Source: Candidatus Eremiobacterota bacterium | Lineage (GTDB): Bacteria > Vulcanimicrobiota > CADAWZ01 > Ess09-12 | Direction of reading: 5' to 3' | DNA length: 64,000 nt | Assembly (NCBI GenBank): GCA_031082125.1 | Contig: JAVHLM010000003.1 | Location: 1-64,000, forward strand | Shown: piece after piece, positions 1-8,589 of the stretch | Numbering within the stretch: the first letter of the stretch is position 1 | Layout: every line of letters starts with the position of its first letter | Made by a program: the position numbers and the translations under genes | The notes under the pieces: model-generated | Told to the model about the DNA's origin: nothing | The model's input: only the letters and a program-made list of their open reading frames with translations | Database searches by the model: none

Positions 1-33
1 AATAAAAAGGGTAACCGCCCCATATTTTCAAGT

Positions 34-813
34 GTGCCTCTTTTGAAGAGGCGGAGGGGAAACCGCCGCATCAGCGATCCCGACGAGGTTACCGGGCAGG
101 ACGGCGAAGGGCGTGGCAACGAGGGTCAGGCCGGTGAGACACCGTGGTCTTCTCAGTGGAGCATCTTCTTCCCTTCGTGGCTGGAAGAGTGCCGCATAGG
201 CAGTGAAGCCGGCGCGGTCTCCGCCAGGGTGATTGCGAATCGCCTTATCAGGGCCGCTTCCATCCGCCAGAGGCTCGACGTGGCCACGGGGATGCTCCTC
301 CGGGCGATGGATGATCGGCAGCTCCAGCGCCTTCTGGGCTATGAGTTCATCGAGGACTACGCCGTGGATCGCTGCGGCTTCTCGATGGCTCAGACCCGCC
401 AGCTCATAAGGCTCGCCGAGGGCTTCCACCGCCACTCCCTCACCGAGGAAGCCTTCAAAAAAGGCGTCATCACAAGGGAGCAGGCCCGCCTTATTCTCCC
501 TGTGGTGGACGCCAGGAATGAGTCACAGTGGATCGCCTATGCGGCAAGCGTTCCCACCGTTGACCTCAGGGAAGAGGCGAGGCGCATCGCCAGGATCCTG
601 GAGTATGACTGCCTTGCCTCACACAATTATGTGATTCTTCCTGGCTTCCGCTATGTCACTGACGAGAGGTTCCACGACCTGCCGGAGGAGGTGCAGGTCC
701 TCATAAGGAGCGGGTCCTGGTACACGGGCCCTTCCCTCTATCCTTCGTGGCCTCTCTTATCAGATGACGAGAAGCTTATCGCTTCCCGCGACAGGCGCTT
801 TGAGAAACCCTAG
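34..813 (+). pseudogene. DUF222/HNH-type protein, N-terminal part, ended by an in-frame TAG
   Basis: The frame stays open from base 1 to a TAG at 811-813, then continues in the same frame to the HNH segment ending at 1500. Residues about 75-190 (a helical block containing MLLRAMDDRQLQ and KGVITREQARLILPVV) resemble the repeated helical unit of the intact 735-residue paralogue at 55608-57815, where that unit and the HNH domain lie in one protein. I therefore read this as the front part of a gene broken by a premature amber codon. The GTG at 34 has no convincing ribosome binding site, so the true start may lie left of the window. TAG ends normal genes here (rplA), so recoding is unlikely. Confidence 0.6.
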
Positions 814-837
814 AAGTATTTCAGCGATGTCGATGAG

Positions 838-1500
838 ATGATGGCCTCCGAGGCTCAGACAAGAATTGAAAAAGATTCCAGGCTGTGTGCGAGTGAAAAA
901 GCCCTGGAGATCTGCACCATCCCCCGGGGCGAGAGCCCCGAGGAGGTCTTTCTCAGAGACATCCTCTCGAGAGAGAGCCCGGCCACGGCAGGGGGGGCTT
1001 TACGGGCGGCGGGAAGCTCCATGATGATCAAGTTCTTTCTCCCCCGGGAGCTCCAGGAAGTCTGGAACCTCGCGGCTCACCTCTTTCTCGCCAGGCTCGC
1101 CCGGGTGGAAGGCGCCGACAGTCTCGGACTCCCTGAAGAGAAATTTCTTGCAGCACTCCTGGCCGATTTTCTCACCACCGAGGGCACTTTGAAGCATGCG
1201 GCCCATCACCATAAGATCCTGAAGCGGGACCGCTTCAAATGCCAGGCTCCCGGCTGCCGGTGCCGCAGGAACCTCCATGTGCATCATATCATCAGGCGCT
1301 CCCAGGGCGGCACCGATGACCCCTGGAACCTCATCACGCTCTGCGAGGCCTGCCATCTTCACCTTCTGCACGGCCTGAGAACCCTCTCGGTAAGAGGCAG
1401 GGCGCCCTACGGCCTCACCTTCATATTCGGCTCCCTCTCGGAAGGCGGGCCCTTCCTGGTCTATGAAAATGGCTCCAGGTCAACGGTGAAGCACTTATGA
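838..1500 (+). CDS. HNH endonuclease domain protein, C-terminal part of the TAG-interrupted gene
   Basis: This stretch is in frame with the preceding fragment, 24 bases past its TAG stop. The C-terminal third carries an HNH/McrA-like zinc-finger nuclease motif: CQAPGCRCRRNL, then HHIIRRSQGG, then ITLCEACH. The same order with nearly the same words, including a closing GSLSEGGPFLVYE, occurs at the end of the 735-residue paralogue near 57.5-57.8 kb, so the two genes are related copies. HNH proteins of the DUF222/13E12 type are presumed metal-dependent DNA nucleases, but their biological role is not established. The ATG at 838 has only a weak upstream GATGAG, so separate translation is doubtful and the fragment may be inert. 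Confidence 0.6.
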   Translation: MMASEAQTRIEKDSRLCASEKALEICTIPRGESPEEVFLRDILSRESPATAGGALRAAGSSMMIKFFLPRELQEVWNLAAHLFLARLARVEGADSLGLPEEKFLAALLADFLTTEGTLKHAAHHHKILKRDRFKCQAPGCRCRRNLHVHHIIRRSQGGTDDPWNLITLCEACHLHLLHGLRTLSVRGRAPYGLTFIFGSLSEGGPFLVYENGSRSTVKHL

Positions 1501-1507
1501 CAAGCCC

Positions 1508-1536
1508 TTGAGCGGAACCATCTGAGGTGATATAAT
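1508..1536 (+). promoter_or_regulatory. sigma-70-type promoter for the HD-GYP gene
   Basis: TTGAGC at 1508-1513 and a perfect TATAAT at 1531-1536 are separated by exactly 17 bases, 32 bases upstream of the ATG at 1569. The position and spacing fit a housekeeping promoter serving this single gene. Confidence 0.65.
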
Positions 1537-1568
1537 GGCTATACCTGGTTCGAGGGAGAGAGTACACG

Positions 1569-3317
1569 ATGAGCATAAAAATGAGGCTTCTGATTGCCCT
1601 GATACCGGCAATGCTCATTTTTCTCGCGCTGCTGATTTATTTCGGCTCATTGAGCGAGCGGCTTCTCAGGCTTGAGCACCGGCAGGTCGTGAGGATAATA
1701 GCCACGAGCTACGGGGTGAGATTCTCCACCATCGTTGACTCCGCGAGCACTATCGCAGATATTCTGGGAGACAGCATGGAGGCAGAGCCTGCCCTGACTG
1801 AGGAATTCGTCAACAAACTGGCTCAGAAAATCATGGTGGAGCGCACTGCCGGCATATCCGGCCTGTGTGTCTCTCTGGAACCCGGAATAATCGGGAAAGG
1901 TGAGTTCGCCCTTTATTTCAAAAAACCCCCCGCGGAAAAGAAAGAAGCGATATGCACGTCACTGGCCACCAGGGAATATGACTACAGGAACCGGGAATGG
2001 TACAGGACCGCCATGGAATCCGGGAAAGGCTTCTGGACAGAGGCTTATTTCGATAAAGGAGGGGGAGACGAGCTCGTCATTTCCTATTGCTCCCCTGTGC
2101 TGATAAAAAATAAGACCGCGGGGGTCATAAGGGCCGATCTCAGCGTCAGTGAGCTTGCCGGTGAGCTCCGGGAATTCAAGATAACGGAAAATGGGCTCGC
2201 TTTCCTGGTGACGGATAAAGGCCGCTGTATCGGCTCCTCAGAAGACACTCCCCAGTCAGGTGATTCGTTCTGGAGCGATGAGAAGTTCCTGAAAGATCCC
2301 GACACCCCCCGTCTTCTGAAGAAGCTCGAAGAGGGAAAGTCTTCCAGCATAAAGCTGAATAATCCCATCACCGGAGAAGAATCCCGGTTTTACATAAGGC
2401 CCGTGGCTCCCCTGAAGCTGAATCTTGTCTTTGTCAGTGCTTTGAAGGATCTTCATGCCCCCACCATACGCCTGAATTATATACTCATTGGAATATGCGG
2501 TGCTTTCATTGCTCTTGCGGCAGTCCTGATCGTCATGATCTCCTCGTCGGTTGCAAAACCCCTTGAAAAGCTGGTAAAACAGGCGGAAGACTATTCCTCG
2601 GGCAATTTCGAGAGCCGGCTTGACGAGCAGGAGGGGCCGGGCGAGATCAAAAAGCTCTCAAGAGCTTTCAACGCAATGGGTGAGGAAATAGGCAGAAAGC
2701 TCCATGAGCTCAGGGAGGCGCAGAAAGAAATCGTGCTCCATCTCGGGAAAGCCGCCGAATACAGGGACACCGATACAGGCTTCCATATATGGAGAATGAG
2801 CCAGTACTGCGGTGTTCTTGCAAAAGCCTGCGGCATGAAGAAGGATGAGTGGGATCTCTTCCTCCATGCGAGCCCAATGCACGACATAGGGAAGATAGGC
2901 ATCTCAGACAATATTCTTCTCAAGCCGGGGGAGCTTGATGAAGACGAGTATTCCGTCATGAAGACCCATACCACCATCGGCACCAATATCCTCGCCGAAG
3001 GCAAGTCACAGCTTCTCAGGATAGCTCAGGTCGTGGCAAATTACCACCATGAGAAATGGGATGGATCAGGCTACCCCCATGGCCTCAAAGGCGAGGAGAT
3101 CCCCCTGATGGCACGCATAGCCTGCATCGCTGATGTCTTTGACGCCCTCACTATGAAAAGACCCTATAAAAGGGCGTGGACGGTGGAAGAAGCGCTCACG
3201 GAGCTGAAAGAAAAGAGCGGCCAGGATTTCGATCCCGCGCTCGTGGCGCTTTTCATCGAGCATCTTGACGAGATCCTGGCAATCAGGGAGCACTTCAAGG
3301 ACGAGATGACAGAATGA
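1569..3317 (+). CDS. membrane sensor HD-GYP cyclic-di-GMP phosphodiesterase
   Basis: 582 residues, predicted to hydrolyse cyclic-di-GMP at the inner membrane. An N-terminal membrane segment (residues 7-28) is followed by a periplasmic Cache-type sensor containing YDYRNREWY near residue 140. A second membrane segment lies at about 302-325, then a HAMP linker, then an HD-GYP domain. The catalytic landmarks are intact: MHDIGK near residue 438 and HHEKWDGSGYP near 493, followed by ADVFDALT. The gene has its own promoter and a GGGAGAG ribosome binding site and is transcribed alone. The Cache ligand cannot be read from sequence. HD-GYP enzymes typically make pGpG or GMP; intact metal ligands argue for an active enzyme. 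Confidence 0.9.
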   Translation: MSIKMRLLIALIPAMLIFLALLIYFGSLSERLLRLEHRQVVRIIATSYGVRFSTIVDSASTIADILGDSMEAEPALTEEFVNKLAQKIMVERTAGISGLCVSLEPGIIGKGEFALYFKKPPAEKKEAICTSLATREYDYRNREWYRTAMESGKGFWTEAYFDKGGGDELVISYCSPVLIKNKTAGVIRADLSVSELAGELREFKITENGLAFLVTDKGRCIGSSEDTPQSGDSFWSDEKFLKDPDTPRLLKKLEEGKSSSIKLNNPITGEESRFYIRPVAPLKLNLVFVSALKDLHAPTIRLNYILIGICGAFIALAAVLIVMISSSVAKPLEKLVKQAEDYSSGNFESRLDEQEGPGEIKKLSRAFNAMGEEIGRKLHELREAQKEIVLHLGKAAEYRDTDTGFHIWRMSQYCGVLAKACGMKKDEWDLFLHASPMHDIGKIGISDNILLKPGELDEDEYSVMKTHTTIGTNILAEGKSQLLRIAQVVANYHHEKWDGSGYPHGLKGEEIPLMARIACIADVFDALTMKRPYKRAWTVEEALTELKEKSGQDFDPALVALFIEHLDEILAIREHFKDEMTE

Positions 3318-3399
3318 CCACCCCGCAGTCTCCGACGGGGCCATTGACCGTAAGCAGGATAAAAGCAGTGCCGGGCGCTTACTGAGCAACTTCTTTCTC

Positions 3400-3428
3400 T
3401 TGACAGAAACGGCGAAATGTGATATAAA
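3400..3428 (+). promoter_or_regulatory. promoter of the TetR/efflux operon
   Basis: Perfect TTGACA at 3400-3405 and TATAAA at 3423-3428 with a 17-base spacer. Transcription would begin near 3435, just before the TetR start codon and inside the adjacent palindrome, so binding there would block initiation. Confidence 0.75.
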
Positions 3429-3429
3429 T

Positions 3430-3445
3430 TTAAACAATCGTTTAA
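3430..3445. promoter_or_regulatory. palindromic operator, probably for the encoded TetR regulator
   Basis: TTAAAC, four bases AATC, then GTTTAA form a perfect 6+6 inverted repeat directly after the -10 box and over the expected transcription start. Size and position are typical of autoregulatory TetR-family operators. That this particular TetR protein binds it is inferred. Confidence 0.6.
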
Positions 3446-3452
3446 TTAACAG

Positions 3453-4172
3453 ATGGCAGGTTCATGCCCCATGCAGAAGAAAATCAGCAGCGCAGAGAAA
3501 ACACCTCATCACGTGAACCAACACGCCGAGCACCACACCAAGAAAGAGCTTATCATGGAGGAGGCCAAACGGATCTTCGCCGAGAAAGGCTTCCATGCCA
3601 CGACGATGCGCGACATCGCCAGGGCCGCAGAATCCAACATAGCCCTCATATACTACTACTTCAAGGACAAGGAAGACCTTTACCACACCATCATCGACAC
3701 CACTATAAGCTCTCTCTTCAGCATGGTGAGAACATCGCTCTCCATGGAAACCACGCCGGAGGAGCGCATCAGGGCTTTCATCTCCGCCTATATCTCTTTC
3801 ATGGGAAAGCAGAAATATCTCCCCCGCATCCTTGCGAGGGAGATGGCGGAGAAAGGCCAGCACCTTGACCTTGTGGCCCGTGAATACCTCCAGAAAAGCC
3901 ATTCCACCCTCCAGGAAACTCTGAGGGAAGGCTCGGAGAGCTGCTCATTCAACGAACTGGACTATGAGCTCACTGCCCTCTCCCTCCTCGGGATGATGGG
4001 CTTCTACTTCTTCGCCGCCCCCATGGTGAAGAAGATACTGAAAAAGAGCTCCTATGACCGCCAGTTTATCACGAAGCTCACGGAGCACACCGCGTCGCTG
4101 TTCTTCCAGGGCATCCAGGGAGCAAAAGCCCCTGAGAGAGCGAAGGCGGGGATAAAGAGGAGGGCTTCATGA
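3453..4172 (+). CDS. TetR/AcrR family repressor (CecR-like) of the efflux operon
   Basis: 239 residues. The N-terminal helix-turn-helix is canonical: AKRIFAEKGFHATTMRDIA, then a recognition helix ending in IYYYFKDKEDL at about residues 35-80. The rest is an all-helical ligand-binding domain, including hydrophobic stretches that probably line the drug pocket. It is the first gene of a seven-gene operon and overlaps the TolC gene by four bases (ATGA). Its promoter carries a 16-base palindrome. By analogy with cecR-ybhGFSR of E. coli it should repress the efflux genes until an inducer binds. The start is uncertain: ATG at 3453 lacks a clear ribosome binding site, while ATG at 3471 has GGCAGG upstream. 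Confidence 0.85.
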   Translation: MAGSCPMQKKISSAEKTPHHVNQHAEHHTKKELIMEEAKRIFAEKGFHATTMRDIARAAESNIALIYYYFKDKEDLYHTIIDTTISSLFSMVRTSLSMETTPEERIRAFISAYISFMGKQKYLPRILAREMAEKGQHLDLVAREYLQKSHSTLQETLREGSESCSFNELDYELTALSLLGMMGFYFFAAPMVKKILKKSSYDRQFITKLTEHTASLFFQGIQGAKAPERAKAGIKRRAS

Positions 4173-5536
4173 AAACCCTCACAAGGATGTCAGCCGCTTT
4201 CTTCATTCTTTGCCTCCTCGCATCACAGGCCCCGGGGGCGGAGGAGAGCACAAAGATTTACACGCTCTCTGAATGCGTCAGCACCGCCATAGAGAACAGC
4301 TACAGGCTCCCCACGTACGACTCGCGGATTACCCAGAACAAGGCCAAGGTGAAAGAGACCATGGACGCCTTCAATCCCACTATGACCTTCCAGGGCTCTT
4401 ACACCTATCAGGAGCCCGCCATACCCTTCGAGATACAGGGGCTTCCCTTCGCATTCCCCGCCGCGAGCCCCATAGTTCCCTCTTTTTACCAGCAGTACAA
4501 CCTTGCCGTCTCCAAGCTTATCACCTCCTTCGGGAAGGTCGAGGCCGCGGCGCGCCTCCAATCACTGAGCAGCGAGCAGTACAAGCTCCAGAAGAGCGCA
4601 GAGCGGGAAGCCGTTGTCTTTAATACAATAAACACCTACTACATGGTCCTCTTTAACCAGGAGCTCGTCAAAATAGCCCAGGCCGACGAGAGCGACTGGA
4701 AGGAACAGTACAAGCTCACCGGGGCTCAGTACAAAAGGGGCACCGTGGCCAGATATGATCTCCTGCGCGTCGAGGTGGCCCTGGCACAGTCCCATGACCA
4801 GGTGATAAGCACTTCAAAGAATCTGGAGGTCTCCAAGAGAAACCTGAGAACTCTCATGGGCCTCCCGGCAGAGACACGGATCGACCGCATCGAAAAGACC
4901 TCTGTCTGGGAAAGCTTTGAAAAGGACCACATGGACCGCCCTCTCGACATGTGGAAGGATATCTGCGATAAGTGCCACCCGGCGCTCCTTCTCGGGAGGC
5001 TTGCCATGACCCAGGGCTGGTTTTCACTTGAAGTGGCGAGGCTTGACAACGCCCCCGCCCTCTCGGCCTCCAGCACCTATTCCAGGCTCACCCCGACGGC
5101 CTTCGGTGAGAACTGGGCCTGGAAGAACTCCCTGGCCCTCAACATCCCCATATTCGACGGCGGGGTGCGCACCGAGAAGATGGACCAGGCCTGGGAGCTC
5201 ATAAGGCAGGCACAGCTCAACCTCGATGACACCAAACGGAACACCCTGTGGAATGTCGAGAAGGCTTACCTTGATCTCCATGATCTCCCGCCCCGCCTGG
5301 AGACGGCGAAAAAGCAGGTGGAATCGGCTCAGGAGAGCTACCGTGTCGCCCAGGTGCGCTACAAGGCCGGGCTCAACACCATGGTGGAAGTGGTCGATGC
5401 CCACAGGGCCCTCATCGTCTCCGAGACCAACCAGATGCAGCTGCTCTTCAGCTATTACACGCAGATGGCGGCACTTTCCTACGCCACAGGCGTGCTGTTT
5501 GATGAACTATTTCTCGAGGGGAGGACAAGGGAATGA
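4169..5536 (+). CDS. TolC-like outer membrane efflux protein
   Basis: 455 residues. A signal peptide with an Ala-rich hydrophobic core ends near residue 23 (APGA). Two outer membrane efflux protein (OEP) repeats follow, rich in long amphipathic helices; the second holds ESYRVAQVRYKAGLNTMVEVVDA, a typical OEP word. TolC-family trimers form the outer membrane duct for tripartite pumps. Here the gene overlaps tetR and the adaptor gene by four bases each, so the whole pump is translationally coupled. Its presence implies an outer membrane. E. coli ybhGFSR lacks its own TolC; in this organism the duct is encoded in the operon. Confidence 0.9.
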   Translation: MKTLTRMSAAFFILCLLASQAPGAEESTKIYTLSECVSTAIENSYRLPTYDSRITQNKAKVKETMDAFNPTMTFQGSYTYQEPAIPFEIQGLPFAFPAASPIVPSFYQQYNLAVSKLITSFGKVEAAARLQSLSSEQYKLQKSAEREAVVFNTINTYYMVLFNQELVKIAQADESDWKEQYKLTGAQYKRGTVARYDLLRVEVALAQSHDQVISTSKNLEVSKRNLRTLMGLPAETRIDRIEKTSVWESFEKDHMDRPLDMWKDICDKCHPALLLGRLAMTQGWFSLEVARLDNAPALSASSTYSRLTPTAFGENWAWKNSLALNIPIFDGGVRTEKMDQAWELIRQAQLNLDDTKRNTLWNVEKAYLDLHDLPPRLETAKKQVESAQESYRVAQVRYKAGLNTMVEVVDAHRALIVSETNQMQLLFSYYTQMAALSYATGVLFDELFLEGRTRE

Positions 5537-6729
5537 AAAAAATCATCCCCCTGCTCATACTGGTCATCGTGGGAATTGTGACCTACTTCTATGTCAAACA
5601 GATCAAGGCATCGAGGGTGACACCGGCCAATATCATTGAGGTGACGGGCTCCATCGAGACCACCGAGGTGGACGTGAGCTTCCAGGTGCCAGGGCAGATC
5701 GCCAGGATCACTGTGGAGGAGGGAGACAAAATAAAGAAGGGTGATGTGCTCGCGACCCTTGATGAAAGAGATCTCCGCCAGAAGATAAAGGAAGCCCGGG
5801 CGAGCAGGGCCACGGTGCTCTCGCAGCTCCCCCAGCTCGAAACAAAGATAAAAACCAGCGATGAACAGGAAAAAAAGCAGCTTGCCCAGGCCCGGACCCA
5901 GATTGACCAGGCGCGCTACCAGTGGATAAGCCTTAAAAAAGGCTCCCGCGATGAAGACATCGCGAAGGCAGAGTATGCCATTGACCAGGCAAGGCACAGC
6001 TTTGAGAATGCCAGCAAAAACTATGAGCGCGCCGAGCTCCTTTACAAGGACGGCGCCATGCCCGCCCAGCAGCGGGACTCCTACCTCACGGCCCATCTCA
6101 CGGCACAGGATCAGCTCCGACAGAGCAAAGAGACATACCGCCTCCTCCTCGCGGGACCGAGGGAAGAGGACATAGAAGCCGCCAGGGCGAGGGTGGACCA
6201 GGCCGAGGCTTCGTACAACCTCATCAAGGTGCAGAGCCTCCAGACGAAGCAGCTCGTCGATCAGAAAGGCATCCTGGGCGCCCAGGTAAAGCAGGCTGAA
6301 GAGGTGATACGGTCAGCCCAAGTGCAGCTCTCCCATTCAAAAGCTTACGCCCCCATTGACGGCGTCGTGCTCATCCGCGCCAAGGAGCCCGGCGAGGTCG
6401 TGAGCGCCTCGACGCCCGTGCTCACCGTGGCCAATATCGAGGACGTGTATCTCAAAGCCTATATAGGGAATAATGATTTCGGCAAGGTGAAGCTCGGCCA
6501 GAAAGTGAGAATCACCATTGACAGCTCCAAGAATGTCTTCGAGGGGACCATCTATTACATTTCCGACGAGGCGGAGTTCACGCCCAAGAGCGTACAGACC
6601 AAGGAGGACAGGGTAAAGCTCGTGTACCGAATCAAGGCCCGCGTGGAGAACAAGTCACAGGAGCTCAAGCCGGGGATGATCGCCGACGGCACCATTGACA
6701 TCAGCACCATGGGGCCGGAGAAAAAATGA
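5533..6729 (+). CDS. HlyD-family periplasmic adaptor (YbhG-like) of the ABC efflux pump
   Basis: 398 residues. One N-terminal membrane anchor (residues 3-21) precedes a biotinyl-lipoyl-like half motif (SFQVPGQIARITVEEGD, about 49-65). A long alpha-helical hairpin rich in Gln, Arg and Lys spans roughly 80-260. The second lipoyl half (YAPIDGVVLIRAKEPGEVV) and a beta-barrel C-terminal part follow. Such adaptors bridge the inner-membrane ABC-2 transporter and the TolC duct. The architecture and neighbours match YbhG. Four-base overlaps with both flanking genes indicate one polycistronic message. Confidence 0.9.
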   Translation: MKKIIPLLILVIVGIVTYFYVKQIKASRVTPANIIEVTGSIETTEVDVSFQVPGQIARITVEEGDKIKKGDVLATLDERDLRQKIKEARASRATVLSQLPQLETKIKTSDEQEKKQLAQARTQIDQARYQWISLKKGSRDEDIAKAEYAIDQARHSFENASKNYERAELLYKDGAMPAQQRDSYLTAHLTAQDQLRQSKETYRLLLAGPREEDIEAARARVDQAEASYNLIKVQSLQTKQLVDQKGILGAQVKQAEEVIRSAQVQLSHSKAYAPIDGVVLIRAKEPGEVVSASTPVLTVANIEDVYLKAYIGNNDFGKVKLGQKVRITIDSSKNVFEGTIYYISDEAEFTPKSVQTKEDRVKLVYRIKARVENKSQELKPGMIADGTIDISTMGPEKK

Positions 6730-7661
6730 GCGGCCAGGGAATCGAAGTACACTCCCTCACCAAGAGATTCGGCGCCACCACGGCGCTGAAAGACATCTCT
6801 TTTTCCATCGGGAAAGGGGAGCTCTTCGGCGTCCTCGGCCCCGACGGCGCCGGGAAGACAACCCTCTGCCGCATCCTGGCCGCCGTCATGAGCCCCACCG
6901 AGGGCGCCGTCACCATCGGCCCCTTCACCATAGGCAAGGACAGCGAAAAGGTGAAGCACCACACCGGTTACATGCCCCATGCTTTCGGGCTCTACGGCGA
7001 CCTCACCGTCGAGGAGAACATTGACTTCTACGCGGATATTTTCAGGGTCCCCTTCAAGGAGCGGAAAGAGCGCATGGAAAGGATCCTGGGCTTCACGGGG
7101 ATGGCGCCTTTCACCGACAGACGCTCCCAGAACCTCTCAGGCGGCATGAAACAGAAGCTGCAGCTTGCCTGCGCCCTTATTCATACGCCTGAATACCTTA
7201 TTCTCGACGAGCCCACGTTCGGCGTTGACCCCGTCTCGCGCAGAGAGTTCTGGAAGCTCCTGCTCGAGCTTCTCAAGGGAGGCCTCACGATCCTGGTCTC
7301 CACGTCCTATATGGACGAAGCGCAGCGCTGCCACCGCATAGCCCTCCTCTCAGCGGGAAAGATCCTGAGGCAGGGCGATCCCGTCACCATCATCTCCGAC
7401 ATCCCCGGCGTCATGACAGAGCTCTGCTGCGACACCACGGCGGAAACCTCGAGAGCCATTGAAACACTGAGCGAGGTGCGCACCGTGACCCTTTACGGCG
7501 ACAGGATCCATGCCCTTCTGAAGGAAGGCGTCACTGCCGACCAGTTTAAATCCCGAATCGAGGAGAAAGGGTTCTCAGCGCTCCCGGTGTCGGTCATCAC
7601 CCCCTCGCTGGAGGATTATTTCATCTACCTTATTGAAGAGGAGCGAAGCCATGCACAATAA
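6726..7661 (+). CDS. ABC transporter ATPase, equivalent to the first half of YbhF
   Basis: 311 residues with a complete nucleotide-binding domain: Walker A GPDGAGKTT near residue 39, signature LSGGMKQKLQLA near 138, and Walker B YLILDEPTFGVDP near 158. Asp replaces the usual Asn in Walker A, which is tolerated in the family. A C-terminal regulatory extension follows residue 230. In E. coli YbhF the two ATPase domains are fused; here they are two genes overlapping by 11 bases. The pair should form a heterodimer energising the two ABC-2 permeases downstream. Confidence 0.9.
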   Translation: MSGQGIEVHSLTKRFGATTALKDISFSIGKGELFGVLGPDGAGKTTLCRILAAVMSPTEGAVTIGPFTIGKDSEKVKHHTGYMPHAFGLYGDLTVEENIDFYADIFRVPFKERKERMERILGFTGMAPFTDRRSQNLSGGMKQKLQLACALIHTPEYLILDEPTFGVDPVSRREFWKLLLELLKGGLTILVSTSYMDEAQRCHRIALLSAGKILRQGDPVTIISDIPGVMTELCCDTTAETSRAIETLSEVRTVTLYGDRIHALLKEGVTADQFKSRIEEKGFSALPVSVITPSLEDYFIYLIEEERSHAQ

Positions 7662-8589
7662 CGGCTTCGCGGTCACCGTTTCGGACCTTGTGCGGAAGTT
7701 CGGCAAGTTTACCGCCGTGGACCACATAAGCTTTTCCATAAAGACCGGCGAGATCTTCGGCTTCCTCGGGCCCAACGGCGCAGGGAAATCAACAACGATC
7801 AAGATGCTCTGCGGCATCCTTGCGCCCACAGGGGGCACGGGAACAGTGGGAGGCTTTGACATAAGGCGGGATTCGGAAAAGATCAAGAGAAACATAGGCT
7901 ACATGTCGCAGAAGTTCTCCCTCTATCCCGATCTTACCGCCGAAGAGAACATGGACTTTTTTGCCGGCGTTTACGGAGTGCACCCCCTGGAGCGAAGAAA
8001 GCGCAAGGACGAGCTCTGCCGCATGGTGGGCCTCCAGGACAAACGCACCATGGTGACGTCCCTCCTCACCGGGGGATGGCGCCAGCGCCTTGCGCTCTCC
8101 TGCGCCCTCATCCACCGGCCTCCCATTATATTCCTTGACGAGCCCACCTCCGGTGTCGATCCCATCTCCAGGAGAGATTTCTGGAACATCATCCAGGACC
8201 TCTCCCACGAGGGCATCACCACCCTCGTGACGACCCATTACATGGAGGAGGCCGAGTACTGCCAGAGGCTCGCCCTCATCAACCAGGGCAGGCTCATCTC
8301 CCAGGGCACCCCTGTGGAGCTGCGCGCTTCCTTCAGCTACCGCATTTTCTACGTGGAGTGCGACAACCTTATCAAAGCCCTCGACGTGCTCTCCCGCGAG
8401 CCTGCTTTCATGGAAACAGCCCTCTGGGGCTCGGGACTTCACGTGGTGGCTGAACCGGCAGGCGATCCGGCGGCAAAAATCAAGGAGCTGCTTGAGCGGG
8501 AGCAGATTGCCCTTAAGGCCATCAAGCCCGCTGTCGTGTCGCTTGAAGACGTATTTGTATACAAAGTGAGTCAGGGGAAAGCATCATGA
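7651..8589 (+). CDS. ABC transporter ATPase, equivalent to the second half of YbhF
   Basis: 312 residues from the ATG at 7651, which has GAGGAG seven bases upstream; a TTG at 7633 is in frame but less likely. Walker A is GPNGAGKST near residue 40 and Walker B is IIFLDEPTSGVDP. The signature reads LTGGWRQRLAL rather than LSGGM/Q. The gene overlaps the first ATPase gene by 11 bases and the permease gene by four. A signature that departs from consensus in one partner could make the ATPase sites unequal, as in heterodimeric exporters, but this is inference. Confidence 0.88.
   Translation: MHNNGFAVTVSDLVRKFGKFTAVDHISFSIKTGEIFGFLGPNGAGKSTTIKMLCGILAPTGGTGTVGGFDIRRDSEKIKRNIGYMSQKFSLYPDLTAEENMDFFAGVYGVHPLERRKRKDELCRMVGLQDKRTMVTSLLTGGWRQRLALSCALIHRPPIIFLDEPTSGVDPISRRDFWNIIQDLSHEGITTLVTTHYMEEAEYCQRLALINQGRLISQGTPVELRASFSYRIFYVECDNLIKALDVLSREPAFMETALWGSGLHVVAEPAGDPAAKIKELLEREQIALKAIKPAVVSLEDVFVYKVSQGKAS

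Noticed and set aside
811-813. TAG recoded as an amino acid
   Set aside because: TAG ends normal genes such as rplA, so the genetic code is standard; the site is better read as a premature stop.
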